IMG/VR virus record: IMGVR_UViG_3300020710_000025
Coordinates: 1-31,611 of that record
From: a virus
Length of the DNA stretch: 31,611 nt
Reading direction: 5' to 3' (one strand)
A program made the position numbers and the translations under genes. The notes beneath the pieces were generated by a model. The model worked only from the letters and a program-made list of their open reading frames with translations. It was not told the DNA's origin and did not search any database. Shown here one piece after another: positions 22,630 to 30,067 of the stretch (position 1 is the stretch's first letter; every line of letters starts with the position of its first letter).

Positions 22630-24538
22630 TCTCTGTTAGTTGCTCTTGTGGTGATTCTTGGTCTTGACCTTGAGTCGCCATTTGTTGAATTTGCTGTAAA
22701 GATTGTGGATTCATATTCTGTTGCATACCTTGTTGTCCACCAAACATTTGCATTGCAGCTTGTTGAACATCAGGGTGTGAGAATTGTGGCATTTGCTGCA
22801 TTAGTTGATTGTTGCCTTTTTCATCATCGTTTAATTCTTCTACGATTGAATCCCAGTCGTTTACTCCAGAGTTAATAACGAACTGCTTGAATGCTTGAGC
22901 AAGGTTAAATTCCATACCTTCTTCTTGCATAGATTGGTCTATAACTTGTTTGCCTTGCATATACATTGTCATGATTGTTTGTAGAGCTTGAACCTGACCC
23001 TTTTGGTCATCAGTAGTTGAAGAGTTAGCATCTACTTGGAACTTATACTTACCACCAATAATAGATTTAGGAATGCTCATCTTAGCTACTTTTGAGTTAA
23101 CTGGTTTCATGAATTTGTCTACTGTATCAATATCAAAGCTTTTCATAATGTCTTCAATATCATCGTCAAATAAATGGAAGTTGATTGGTTTCTCTTGGTT
23201 TTCTCCGAGAAGGTTAATCATACCGTCATAAAGTTCTTCTACACATTTCTCTAGCATGAATCTATCCCAGTTGTCTCTAGCTGATTCACGACTCTGTAAC
23301 ATCTGTAGAGCTTCTGGTGTCTTACCAAATGCTGGGTCTGAAGTTGAACGAGCTGTAGCGTTAGTATCAGTAGTTCCAAATTGGTTTAATAGTCCACCTG
23401 TTAAGAATTGATATGTGCTTTGAAATGTCTGTAGTCCTTGTGGATTAGTTTCATATGGTTGAATAGCATTTAAATCTTTCATTAACCATCTAGCACCTGC
23501 TTCTTGACGAATGGTTGATGGTGTAACATTTGCTAAATCCATTTTAAGTGGTGGGAATATAGATAGTTTAACTGCATCTAAATAAAGGTTAATTAATGAG
23601 TCTTTAGCTTTCTGTAAGCTCATTCCTCTTTCAAAGTCTCCAAGACCCCAGATTGAATCAACTAATGGGAAACATTGTCTTACTACTATAGGAATCTTTC
23701 CAGATTTGTGTGGATTAGGGATGTCTCGAAGGACTCCACAGTCTGGATAGTCTACAGCATAAGTAAGCCATCTGCCGTCACGACCTCTCTCATACTTGGT
23801 AATAAGCTCAATACGAGCTGCTTTCCCTTTACCAACCATGGGCGTTCCTGTTTCTCGAGATATTTCGATGACCGAACGCTTATTTCCGTCACGGTTATAG
23901 CTTGGTGCTGAACCTTGCTTTGCTTTATCAATGAGGTCTTGGACATTCTTCTTGTTCCAGGTCTTAGAGTTTTTAATTCTTTGCTCTAACCATCTAACTG
24001 AAACTATTGTTGAAACCATTGCCCAATCTGAATCCTGCATAGAATTCTTTCCAGGTTGGGGGTAAAAGTGTCTAACTGGTATTAAGTAAGCATCTGGACC
24101 AATGTATTCATCATCAATTCGGTAATCATAAAGTATTGGTTGGATTCCGTAAACTGATGCGTAGATACCACTCATTCTAAGCTTAGTAAGTAAGTCTCCA
24201 CCTGAGTTAGCGTTAGGAACTATGTATTTCTGTAGAACGATGTTCATTAAATCGTCAGCACCATTTTCTTTATTGGAAAGACAATAAACTTTTCCAGAAG
24301 GTAATTGAGCTGCTACTCTTGCTGCTCTTTCAAATACTAAAGTTGAGATGTGTGCATCGGTAACTCTTGAACGAGTTGAATTCTTCGTAAAGCTGTCTGC
24401 ATTCTGAGCGATAAGTAAAGATTCCTTGTCTGTCCATGTGTTTCGAACTTGAACAAGGGAATTAAATGCTTGAGTTCGTAAATCTACGAGGTCTCGCATT
24501 TCGTCTGATAAATTAGATTTAGGTGATTGGTTAGCCAA
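22607..24538 (-). CDS. portal protein
   Basis: A 643-residue protein with the features of podovirus portals. It has a helical N-terminus (DEMRDLVDLRTQAFNSLVQVRNTW), FERAARVAAQLPSGKVYC, and a beta-rich stem region with HFYPQPGKNSMQDSDW and WGLGDFERGMSLQKAKDSLINLYLDAVK. The C-terminal part is Gln/Met-rich and probably disordered. Twelve copies would form the ring through which DNA enters and leaves the head and to which the terminase docks. It has its own extended -10 promoter upstream (24598-24609), after two unknown genes. The exact portal family is not fixed by a single motif. Confidence 0.85.
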   Translation of the reverse strand: MANQSPKSNLSDEMRDLVDLRTQAFNSLVQVRNTWTDKESLLIAQNADSFTKNSTRSRVTDAHISTLVFERAARVAAQLPSGKVYCLSNKENGADDLMNIVLQKYIVPNANSGGDLLTKLRMSGIYASVYGIQPILYDYRIDDEYIGPDAYLIPVRHFYPQPGKNSMQDSDWAMVSTIVSVRWLEQRIKNSKTWNKKNVQDLIDKAKQGSAPSYNRDGNKRSVIEISRETGTPMVGKGKAARIELITKYERGRDGRWLTYAVDYPDCGVLRDIPNPHKSGKIPIVVRQCFPLVDSIWGLGDFERGMSLQKAKDSLINLYLDAVKLSIFPPLKMDLANVTPSTIRQEAGARWLMKDLNAIQPYETNPQGLQTFQSTYQFLTGGLLNQFGTTDTNATARSTSDPAFGKTPEALQMLQSRESARDNWDRFMLEKCVEELYDGMINLLGENQEKPINFHLFDDDIEDIMKSFDIDTVDKFMKPVNSKVAKMSIPKSIIGGKYKFQVDANSSTTDDQKGQVQALQTIMTMYMQGKQVIDQSMQEEGMEFNLAQAFKQFVINSGVNDWDSIVEELNDDEKGNNQLMQQMPQFSHPDVQQAAMQMFGGQQGMQQNMNPQSLQQIQQMATQGQDQESPQEQLTENGEQYGQ

Positions 24539-24597
24539 AATAAACTCCTTTTAGGTGTTCATGCGTTGGTTGACCTAGCATCCTGAACTTTAATCGC

Positions 24598-24609
24598 ATT
24601 ATATCATAA
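24598..24609 (-). promoter_or_regulatory. extended -10 late promoter before portal gene
   Basis: The - strand element TTATGATATAAT has a perfect -10 box and a TATG extension, with no clear -35. Its leader of about 50 nt contains a possible bulged stem, GTTC..ATGC with GCATGAAC, and AAAAGGAG as ribosome binding site. Confidence 0.72.
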
Positions 24610-24628
24610 GTATTATAGAATATAAAAC

Positions 24629-24940
24629 TCATCGTTTCTTAAAATCCTGACTAAGAACTTGAACATTCCTACCGTTGCCATCAATCACTGTTGTGATACT
24701 AAGTGTAGTTTGTTTCTTGTTTTCATTTGCTTGTGATGCTGCTTGTCTATACATACTAATAATATGCTCGATAGCTTTCATCTGTGCTAATTCACCTTCC
24801 ATCTTGGTTGATTCAATGTGAGTAAAGTTAACTGAATTAAACTGGTCTATGTGTTTCTTTACTATGATTTGTAATTGACCAAACTTAGGAACTTTTAATA
24901 ATTCCTGTTCAATGCTTGCTAATATGTCTTTTATTTCCAT
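24629..24940 (-). CDS. hypothetical protein, 103 aa
   Basis: A 103-residue helical protein: ILASIEQELLKVPKFGQLQIIVKK and MKAIEHIISMYRQAASQANENKK should be long helices. The C-terminal part is a short beta segment (TLSITTVIDGNGRNVQVL). Family unknown. It overlaps the gene before by 32 nt in another frame. It ends the packaging sub-operon, 20 nt before the portal promoter element. Confidence 0.7.
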   Translation of the reverse strand: MEIKDILASIEQELLKVPKFGQLQIIVKKHIDQFNSVNFTHIESTKMEGELAQMKAIEHIISMYRQAASQANENKKQTTLSITTVIDGNGRNVQVLSQDFKKR

Positions 24941-25232
24941 GCATCATCCTCCAATTCTGCACTTTAATTAACGGACTAAGTAAGAACATCAATACCCTTC
25001 CGAGCTTATTTAAGCGTGTATAAGGCATGTTATTGAACTCAGCCATAAATCTATACTCTTTGAATGTTAAAAACTTGCTAGACGGTCCTAGATTAGTTCT
25101 GATAAAAGGATTTGTTTGTCTATCATACTTAAACTCTGTCTTTTGTAAGATTAGATTTGGGTGGTAGTATTCTGACCAAACAAACCAATGTCTAATGAAG
25201 TAATGATTGTCTGATGCTTTGATAATTTTCAT
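24909..25232 (-). CDS. hypothetical basic protein, 107 aa
   Basis: A 107-residue basic, aromatic-rich protein (NHYFIRHWFVWSEYYHPNL, LTFKEYRFMAEFNNMPYTRL). One hydrophobic stretch (LGRVLMFLLSPLI) near residues 77-89 may touch the membrane. It overlaps the glycosyltransferase stop by 4 nt and so belongs to that cassette. It could be a partner of the transferase, but no family is recognised. Confidence 0.68.
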   Translation of the reverse strand: MKIIKASDNHYFIRHWFVWSEYYHPNLILQKTEFKYDRQTNPFIRTNLGPSSKFLTFKEYRFMAEFNNMPYTRLNKLGRVLMFLLSPLIKVQNWRMMHGNKRHISKH

Positions 25233-25771
25233 GCGTAACTCTCCTCGTTTATATAGTGTTTACAGTTAACATCCTTGTGTAAATAAGGTTGAAATCCATG
25301 TTTGATTGCTTTCTCCATGAATGGGTAATCTGCGTCTATTTGGTCATAAGTCCAATCTATTGCCTTAAGCACTTTGAAACTTAACAGCAGTGTTCCTGTC
25401 CCGGTCCCTAAAACTTTAACTACATTATGAAAAGACGACTCAAGTTCCCATGCTACAAGATTCTTAGCATTATCTCGGTAGTAGTAAGTTCCACTGATTA
25501 TGTCCTTATCTGCGTTCACTAGCTTGTGTAATGCGTCTAGTGACGGAATGGTATCTGCTTCCATGATATACATGTGAGTGTAATTACCTGCTAGGAAGAT
25601 GTCTCTGAAGTGATTGAACTGCTTCTTGATAATTCCCTTTTCACCGTATTCACCAGTGTGCCACTTCATAATCACTTCTATGTCTTTGTAGGTTTGATTC
25701 TCTATCCAATCCAATACATGATTGAGTGAGTATCGCTTTGCTTTGTGGTAAGGAATAACGACTAGTATCAT
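25229..25771 (-). CDS. GT-A type glycosyltransferase
   Basis: A 180-residue GT2-like glycosyltransferase domain. The MILVVIPYHK start is the typical first strand with its nucleotide-binding turn. MEADTIP at residues 70-76 takes the place of the DxD metal motif, with Glu71 and Asp73. The segment IISGTYYYRD is also usual in the family. It would move a sugar from a nucleotide-sugar donor; the acceptor is unknown and might be virion protein, host glycan or modified DNA. It is short compared with many GT2 proteins. It overlaps the methyltransferase before it and the unknown gene after it by 4 nt each. Confidence 0.85.
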   Translation of the reverse strand: MILVVIPYHKAKRYSLNHVLDWIENQTYKDIEVIMKWHTGEYGEKGIIKKQFNHFRDIFLAGNYTHMYIMEADTIPSLDALHKLVNADKDIISGTYYYRDNAKNLVAWELESSFHNVVKVLGTGTGTLLLSFKVLKAIDWTYDQIDADYPFMEKAIKHGFQPYLHKDVNCKHYINEESYA

Positions 25772-26238
25772 TTAGTAAACTCCATCTTTAGTTCCACTGC
25801 ATCTTTCTGAATTACTTTAGCTGTTAAACTAGAAAACGATTCAGCAAGGGTTTCAACAGTGAATCCGTTCTTATGAAACTCACCATCGTGGTCTTGTATT
25901 CCATAAATCGTTTTAATCCAGAAATCATTGCCAGGTTCTTGTAAATACATACGAATTGCATAACCTAGGTCTGGACATATCAATGTCATCTTGCCACCTT
26001 TTTTAAGAACTCTTGCCCAATCTTTACTGATTGATTCCCATTCATTACGAGTAAAGTGTTCTACAACATGTATAGCAAGTATCTCATCTACTGATTTATC
26101 ATCGTATGGTAATCCTGTGCGTATATCGTGATTAAGATATTCAGGTGAGTTGCTGTCTAGATTCTGAGGTGCAAAGAAGTCTATGTTTGTATAGCCTGGT
26201 AATAGTCTATTGCCGCATCCAAGGTGTAATTTAATCAT
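25768..26238 (-). CDS. SAM-dependent methyltransferase (class I, type 11-like)
   Basis: A 156-residue class I methyltransferase. Motif I is LHLGCGN (residues 4-10), with an acidic residue ending strand 2 in NIDFF and a post-motif HVVEHF. The core is small, and no substrate-recognition domain is visible, so the substrate cannot be told; small molecules and glycans are common for this type. It overlaps the terminase nuclease gene by 4 nt and the glycosyltransferase by 4 nt, so the two modification enzymes are made together and may act on the same product (inference). Confidence 0.87.
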   Translation of the reverse strand: MIKLHLGCGNRLLPGYTNIDFFAPQNLDSNSPEYLNHDIRTGLPYDDKSVDEILAIHVVEHFTRNEWESISKDWARVLKKGGKMTLICPDLGYAIRMYLQEPGNDFWIKTIYGIQDHDGEFHKNGFTVETLAESFSSLTAKVIQKDAVELKMEFTK

Positions 26239-26891
26239 ATCTCGTTCCAGATGTTGTTAATGTAGTTATCCGTAGGTAAGTAAACATTCTTAGAATTGAT
26301 TGGTGGATTCTCGGTCTGATACATCTGCCATGCTCCGGCAAGACTCATGATTAAGTCGTCATGTGCTCCAGATTCAGCTTGAGCCCTCCATGAACTAGAT
26401 GTTCTAACCTGAACAAATGAGAACATTTCGTTGACTGTTGGTCGGTCGTATATCTTAATAACTCTGTTGTCTATAGCGTCTTTGAGCATTGATAGCATGA
26501 TTGGTCGTGTTGCTGAGCTAGTGGTATATCCAAGCTTTGGTGTATCGTCTACCTTATCAACTGAACCTAGATTCTTCTTTTCCTGATAAATAATGTATTT
26601 GCCGTTTCTGTTAAGTGCAGCAAGTCGTTCTAATTCTGCTACTCCACCATTGTTTCGTTCATAAGCTACTACTGGTGGAATGCCTGTTATATCTGATATT
26701 CGTTCTAGTTCGTGATGAAGAACTGGTGTCATCTCGCTACTTAGTGATTTGGAATGATATACAAGTGGAACATCTATCTTGGTCTTAGACATAAACTGTG
26801 CTGCTGAGTAGTCTTCACCACCCCACGATGTATCTGCAAACACTAATACAAATTCGCCTGGCATGAACTGTCTATATCGTCTAAAACTCAT
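26235..26891 (-). CDS. terL: terminase large subunit, nuclease domain (separate gene)
   Basis: A 218-residue protein matching the C-terminal RNase H-like nuclease half of large terminases, which cuts concatemeric phage DNA. Metal-site acids are visible as FADTSWGGEDYSA (Asp20, Asp27), then AYERNNGG (Glu78), and HDDLIMSLA (Asp178, Asp179). The ATPase half is encoded by the gene before it in another frame; the two overlap by 11 nt. The start has its own ribosome binding site (AGAAAGG, six bases before ATG), which favours a real separate protein over a sequencing error. The two products presumably work as one motor. Confidence 0.88.
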   Translation of the reverse strand: MSFRRYRQFMPGEFVLVFADTSWGGEDYSAAQFMSKTKIDVPLVYHSKSLSSEMTPVLHHELERISDITGIPPVVAYERNNGGVAELERLAALNRNGKYIIYQEKKNLGSVDKVDDTPKLGYTTSSATRPIMLSMLKDAIDNRVIKIYDRPTVNEMFSFVQVRTSSSWRAQAESGAHDDLIMSLAGAWQMYQTENPPINSKNVYLPTDNYINNIWNEI

Positions 26892-27678
26892 TGAGTGCCT
26901 TTCTGGCGTTGTCTAGATACCATTGCATTGCGTCTTGGTCAAAATAACTCTGTCCAGATAAGATAAACGCTATTTCTGGTGTGTCTGGGTATTCCTGATT
27001 GAACAATCTATCTCCAAGTTCCTTTTGTTTCTGCTTGAGAATATCTTCGCCGTAGAAATCTGATGCCTTAAAAAATAACGCTTGGAATGCTGTCTGGCCA
27101 TTTACTGAATCGTCCCATAGAGTTTTGAACTGGTTGTATCCGTTGGCTGTAGTTTCTATAACTAGTTTTCCATCTGGAACAACTGCCTGTGCTGCACCTG
27201 CTAGTAAGTTCTGTAGATTAGGATAAAACGCTGCTTCTGATAAGTGTAGGTTGGTAATTGTTCTTGACCGACCAAAATCTTGTTCCTGAGCTGTTCCTAT
27301 GGTGTAGGTTGCGTTGTTGGCTGCATTGACTAACTGATACTTGGAATTGTATTTTAACGGCACCTGAACGCCTGTAGAACGCTCAAACGATTGAATGTAG
27401 TGTTTCACTCTGCTTAATAATGCTATGGCGTTATCACTTTTGTCTGCTACTACTACTGAGTTTGAATTTTCTTTAAGTAAGAAGTCTGCTGTGAATACTG
27501 CTAGAATAAATGAACTAAATCCCTGTTGTCTAGCTTTAAGAATAATATCTTTATGACTGCTCTTATCCACATATGCTAATTGTATATCGTTTAGCTTAAA
27601 TGGAATCTCATTAGAACTCTTATCTATAATCGTTAGGTTATCTTCTATAAACGCTTTGTAGTTTTTATATACGCTCAT
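26881..27678 (-). CDS. terL: terminase large subunit, ATPase domain (separate gene)
   Basis: A 265-residue packaging ATPase domain. The Walker A-like motif is KARQQGFSS (residues 48-56), in the KARQxG form common in phage terminases. The Walker B and catalytic Glu region is TNLHLSEAAF (Glu148), and GTAQEQDFGRSR lies before it. The protein stops after QWYLDNARKALNEF, about where the linker to the nuclease domain begins in usual terminases of 430-600 residues. Together the two genes make 483 residues, so little or nothing is missing. It overlaps terS by 4 nt. Confidence 0.9.
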   Translation of the reverse strand: MSVYKNYKAFIEDNLTIIDKSSNEIPFKLNDIQLAYVDKSSHKDIILKARQQGFSSFILAVFTADFLLKENSNSVVVADKSDNAIALLSRVKHYIQSFERSTGVQVPLKYNSKYQLVNAANNATYTIGTAQEQDFGRSRTITNLHLSEAAFYPNLQNLLAGAAQAVVPDGKLVIETTANGYNQFKTLWDDSVNGQTAFQALFFKASDFYGEDILKQKQKELGDRLFNQEYPDTPEIAFILSGQSYFDQDAMQWYLDNARKALNEF

Positions 27679-28064
27679 ATGCTGTATTTATTCTTCTGCT
27701 CGTTAATTATTTGTATAAAGTTCTGAGTAGGTTGTTCTTTGTTTCCTGATACTCCCATAAGTTTCAATGCTCTATCACTTCCCATTAGTCTAGTCTTTAC
27801 ATCATCATCGTTTAACGCATCATTGATAGGCTGTAAAGCTCTTTCTGGTGTTAAGTTGAGTTTAACCATAGCTTGTTCTATTGCGGCTTGTATTGAAGGT
27901 TTTTGAACGTTTTCCACAGCTATTGCATTAGCTACTTCATATTTGTCTGTATCGTATGCATCTAAGGCTGCTTGGACCTGTGTTTTACCCTCTGCTATAC
28001 CTTTAACGAATTTAGCTTGTTTGGGAGTAAGCTTAGCTTTTTTTATCTTTTCCATATCCAGCAT
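27675..28064 (-). CDS. terS: terminase small subunit
   Basis: A 129-residue protein with a Lys-rich N-terminus and the helix-turn-helix pattern LTPKQAKFVKGIAEGKTQVQAALDAY, common to small terminases. These recognise phage DNA and regulate the large subunit. The middle and C-terminal part is helical (ERALQPINDALND). Order terS then the large-subunit genes is the usual one. The start overlaps the previous gene by 32 nt; an in-frame ATG three codons later is also possible. Confidence 0.85.
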   Translation of the reverse strand: MLDMEKIKKAKLTPKQAKFVKGIAEGKTQVQAALDAYDTDKYEVANAIAVENVQKPSIQAAIEQAMVKLNLTPERALQPINDALNDDDVKTRLMGSDRALKLMGVSGNKEQPTQNFIQIINEQKNKYSI

Positions 28065-28380
28065 TCTTTAGTAGCATGTTTACTAATACTTCTTCGTTTG
28101 CTTGGTCTTTATTAGCAAGGAATGACTTACGGAATTGTGAGCTTTCTTTCTGTTTTTTCTGCTCATTAACGATTAGACCATATTCAAATTGAGCTACTTT
28201 AGTTATAAATTGTTCTATTGATACTAGGTCGTATGTATTCTTAGCATTATCTATTTCAAAGAATCTTGCTTTCTTATCACGACATTTGACGACTAGAGCA
28301 TCGCCTTTTTTGCTTATTTCTATAGGAATTCTAGGTATTTGTAGGTCTGGTTCTTTGTTTACTATCTCGCCTTTTACCAT
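28033..28380 (-). CDS. hypothetical first gene of the late operon, 115 aa
   Basis: A 115-residue basic protein with a beta-like N-terminal half (IEISKKGDALVVKCRDKKAR) and a helical, Lys/Gln-rich second half. No family is recognised. As the first gene behind the late promoter and its structured leader, and directly before terS, it may be a packaging accessory or regulator. That is inferred from place only. Confidence 0.72.
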   Translation of the reverse strand: MVKGEIVNKEPDLQIPRIPIEISKKGDALVVKCRDKKARFFEIDNAKNTYDLVSIEQFITKVAQFEYGLIVNEQKKQKESSQFRKSFLANKDQANEEVLVNMLLKNAGYGKDKKS

Positions 28381-28403
28381 AATGCCCTTCCATTATTAGA
28401 TTA

Positions 28404-28466
28404 AATGCTCGTATGGACGGATATTAGCGGAACGGAGATGCCAATATCACTGACCATATGAACATT
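28404..28466 (-). promoter_or_regulatory. long imperfect stem-loop in late operon leader
   Basis: On the - strand three stacked paired segments can form: AATG/CATT, TATGG/CCATA and the 9-bp GATATTGGC/GCTAATATC (one G-U), separated by internal loops. It lies between the late promoter and the first start codon and has no T-run. Confidence 0.6.
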
Positions 28467-28478
28467 CAACTTATGTTA

Positions 28479-28490
28479 ATTGTAGCACAA
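28479..28490 (-). promoter_or_regulatory. candidate promoter of the late operon
   Basis: The - strand element TTGTGCTACAAT matches the TTGTGnTATAAT late motif with one change in the -10 box. No -35 box is evident. It lies about 100 nt before the first late gene, back to back with the early promoter at 28552-28580. Confidence 0.65.
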
Positions 28491-28551
28491 AATGGTTATC
28501 TTTACTACACTTTCTTAACTCTACCGAAGTAAAATAAAGCATAAGAAATTG

Positions 28552-28580
28552 TTGACAATATAATTATTATTGTTTACAAT
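28552..28580 (+). promoter_or_regulatory. early promoter with dyad operator
   Basis: TTGACA (28552-28557), 17-nt spacer and TACAAT (28575-28580). The dyad ACAATA/TATTGT (28555-28560 and 28568-28573) covers the end of the -35 box and most of the spacer and could bind a repressor. It drives the early gene at 28612. Confidence 0.82.
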
Positions 28581-28611
28581 GGATATTATAAATTAACGAA
28601 AGGTATATAAA

Positions 28612-28902
28612 ATGACAACAACAACTAACTACAACATCAACTTAAATCAAGCTGGTTACGCTGACAGGTATTTTATAAGAGTAGTAAACGAAGGAAGTAT
28701 AACACCATCATTTAGTTCTTATGGAGATACTTTACTAATAGAACCAAATTATGACACCGACAATGTATATAACATAACTACTGGTCAAGGTTATACATAT
28801 GGTGGTGAACAAGGAACTGTAATACCTGACATTAACGAATTTCCATTGACCCAAACTGAAATAAATAATATAGAAAAATTTATAGAATTAGGTTGGTTAT
28901 AG
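28612..28902 (+). CDS. hypothetical early protein, 96 aa
   Basis: The first gene of the right early operon, 96 residues, acidic and Asn/Tyr/Thr-rich, with no Lys/Arg cluster or membrane helix. It has a helical C-terminus (LTQTEINNIEKFIELGWL). Being first behind a strong promoter, it could be an early host-takeover protein, but this is position-based and the family is unknown. AACGAAAGGT is its ribosome binding site, repeated before two later genes. Confidence 0.8.
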   Translation: MTTTTNYNINLNQAGYADRYFIRVVNEGSITPSFSSYGDTLLIEPNYDTDNVYNITTGQGYTYGGEQGTVIPDINEFPLTQTEINNIEKFIELGWL

Positions 28903-28913
28903 TTCAGAGTATC

Positions 28914-28952
28914 GGGTTCTTCGGAACCCCTTACCTTGCATTTTAACGCAAG
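28914..28952 (+). promoter_or_regulatory. two intergenic hairpins, one with UUCG tetraloop
   Basis: GGGTTC-TTCG-GAACCC (28914-28929) is an extra-stable cUUCGg hairpin. It is followed by CTTGC/GCAAG (28935-28952). Neither is followed by a T-run, so RNA stability or processing is more likely than termination. Confidence 0.7.
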
Positions 28953-28975
28953 AGAAACTAAACGAAAGGTATCAA

Positions 28976-29158
28976 ATGACAAGACCAGAGTTATATAACG
29001 GCAATTGGCATATAGTTAAGCGACACGCTGAAACAAAAAAAATAGTTGCTATAAGTGAAAAAAGTTACAAGTCAAGAGGTTATGCTAAAAATGCTTATAT
29101 GCAAGGTATGCAAGGATATTTACAAAATAGTATGCAATTTACAAGAGTAACAGAATAA
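28976..29158 (+). CDS. hypothetical early protein, 60 aa
   Basis: A 60-residue basic protein with many Lys, Tyr and Gln (NGNWHIVKRHAETKKIVAIS, YAKNAYMQGMQGYLQNS). It may be a small modulator of a host or phage protein; the family is unknown. AACGAAAGGT precedes the start by 5 nt. Confidence 0.75.
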   Translation: MTRPELYNGNWHIVKRHAETKKIVAISEKSYKSRGYAKNAYMQGMQGYLQNSMQFTRVTE

Positions 29159-29178
29159 ATTAACGAAAGGTTTATACA

Positions 29179-29262
29179 ATGAAAGAATTTTTAATAGAAG
29201 TAGCAATAGCGATAGCAATCATAACACCGTTTGCAATTAAATTAATACAAATTACTAATTAG
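29179..29262 (+). CDS. tiny membrane protein, 27 aa
   Basis: A 27-residue peptide, almost entirely one hydrophobic helix (IEVAIAIAIITPFAIKLI). AACGAAAGGT lies 7 nt before the ATG, the same site as for the two previous genes, which supports translation. Confidence 0.6.
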   Translation: MKEFLIEVAIAIAIITPFAIKLIQITN

Positions 29263-29276
29263 AAAGAACAAATAAA

Positions 29277-29447
29277 ATGATAGCAATAATAATAGGTTTT
29301 ATAATAGGTTTAATTACTTACGACTGGTTAATGTTAAGGTTTAACACATTATTTGGTCAAAGAGTTCTTCAAAACGCTCATACCTTAAGAAACTACAGTT
29401 TAGATAAATATAAAATGTTCTATGAAGATATAAGGCAAAGACGATGA
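29277..29447 (+). CDS. small protein with N-terminal membrane helix, 56 aa
   Basis: A 56-residue protein with one hydrophobic helix at residues 2-14 (IAIIIGFIIGLIT) and a charged cytoplasmic tail (LRNYSLDKYKMFYEDIRQRR). It ends in a 4-nt ATGA overlap with the next gene. Confidence 0.7.
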   Translation: MIAIIIGFIIGLITYDWLMLRFNTLFGQRVLQNAHTLRNYSLDKYKMFYEDIRQRR

Positions 29448-29602
29448 ACTATACCGAACTAACTACTAATCAGTTGATTGAGCAAAGTATTAAATTATAC
29501 GTTGAATTAACTAACGAATTAAATGAAACTAATACTGATTTATTAAATGATTTATTAGATACTGATAGAGAATTACATAAAAGGAAGGTTAAAGATGAGT
29601 GA
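29444..29602 (+). CDS. small acidic helical protein, 52 aa
   Basis: A 52-residue acidic protein rich in Leu, Thr, Asn and Glu, probably one long helix (VELTNELNETNTDLLNDLL). It starts in the stop of the gene before (ATGA) and overlaps the next start by 8 nt. Family unknown. Confidence 0.7.
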   Translation: MNYTELTTNQLIEQSIKLYVELTNELNETNTDLLNDLLDTDRELHKRKVKDE

Positions 29603-29717
29603 TAAAGTTATAAGAGTAAGTGAACAGCATTATTTAAGATTAAAACAATACTCTATTAAAAATAAAAGAACACTTAAAGCTAGTGTTGAAATAATGATAG
29701 ATAGAGTGGCTTTATGA
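29595..29717 (+). CDS. small ribbon-helix-helix-like protein, 40 aa
   Basis: A 40-residue basic peptide: KVIRVSEQHYLRLKQYSIKNKRTLKASVEIMIDR follows the strand-helix-helix pattern of ribbon-helix-helix DNA-binding proteins such as Arc. It could be an early repressor acting on the dyads in the nearby promoters (inference). GGAAGG precedes it, and it overlaps the next gene by 4 nt. Confidence 0.7.
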   Translation: MSDKVIRVSEQHYLRLKQYSIKNKRTLKASVEIMIDRVAL

Positions 29718-29785
29718 TTTTAATAATAGCAGTTTTAACAGGTTTAACACTTGGTTATGCCTATATGTATTTTATTGATAATTAA
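29714..29785 (+). CDS. tiny membrane protein, 23 aa
   Basis: A 23-residue peptide that is one hydrophobic helix (ILIIAVLTGLTLGYAYMYF). It starts in the ATGA overlap with the ribbon-helix-helix-like gene and is the last gene before the long noncoding segment. Confidence 0.55.
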   Translation: MILIIAVLTGLTLGYAYMYFIDN

Positions 29786-30033
29786 AGACAATGTTAGCCC
29801 TTTACCTACGCTAGGCTAGAGATTAATTATGACTTTAATTTTAAAGCAGTAATTCTTAAAGTGAAACGCTTAATATTTAATCTTTAAATACTAGGCGCTA
29901 GACCAGGTTGCCGTTTAGGGCTATTAAGCAGAGCCTGGATTTATAACACTTTATTAGCCTACCTCAGCTAGAATTTGCTTAAAGTTTTATAATAGTGCTT
30001 TGAACTATGATATTAAAGTATTTAAACTAGATG

Positions 30034-30061
30034 TTGACAAGTAGAAAAGTTGTATTATAAT
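30034..30061 (+). promoter_or_regulatory. consensus promoter inside noncoding locus
   Basis: A perfect TTGACA (30034-30039), 16-nt spacer and perfect TATAAT (30056-30061). Start of transcription is expected near 30068. An ACAA/TTGT dyad lies over the -35 end and spacer. A terminator follows about 15 nt after the start site. Confidence 0.85.
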
Positions 30062-30067
30062 TAAATG

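Noticed and set aside
28033-28064. Programmed frameshift joining the first late gene to terS
   Set aside because: The 32-nt overlap has no clear slippery site with a downstream structure, and TerS begins with a normal N-terminus and full helix-turn-helix.
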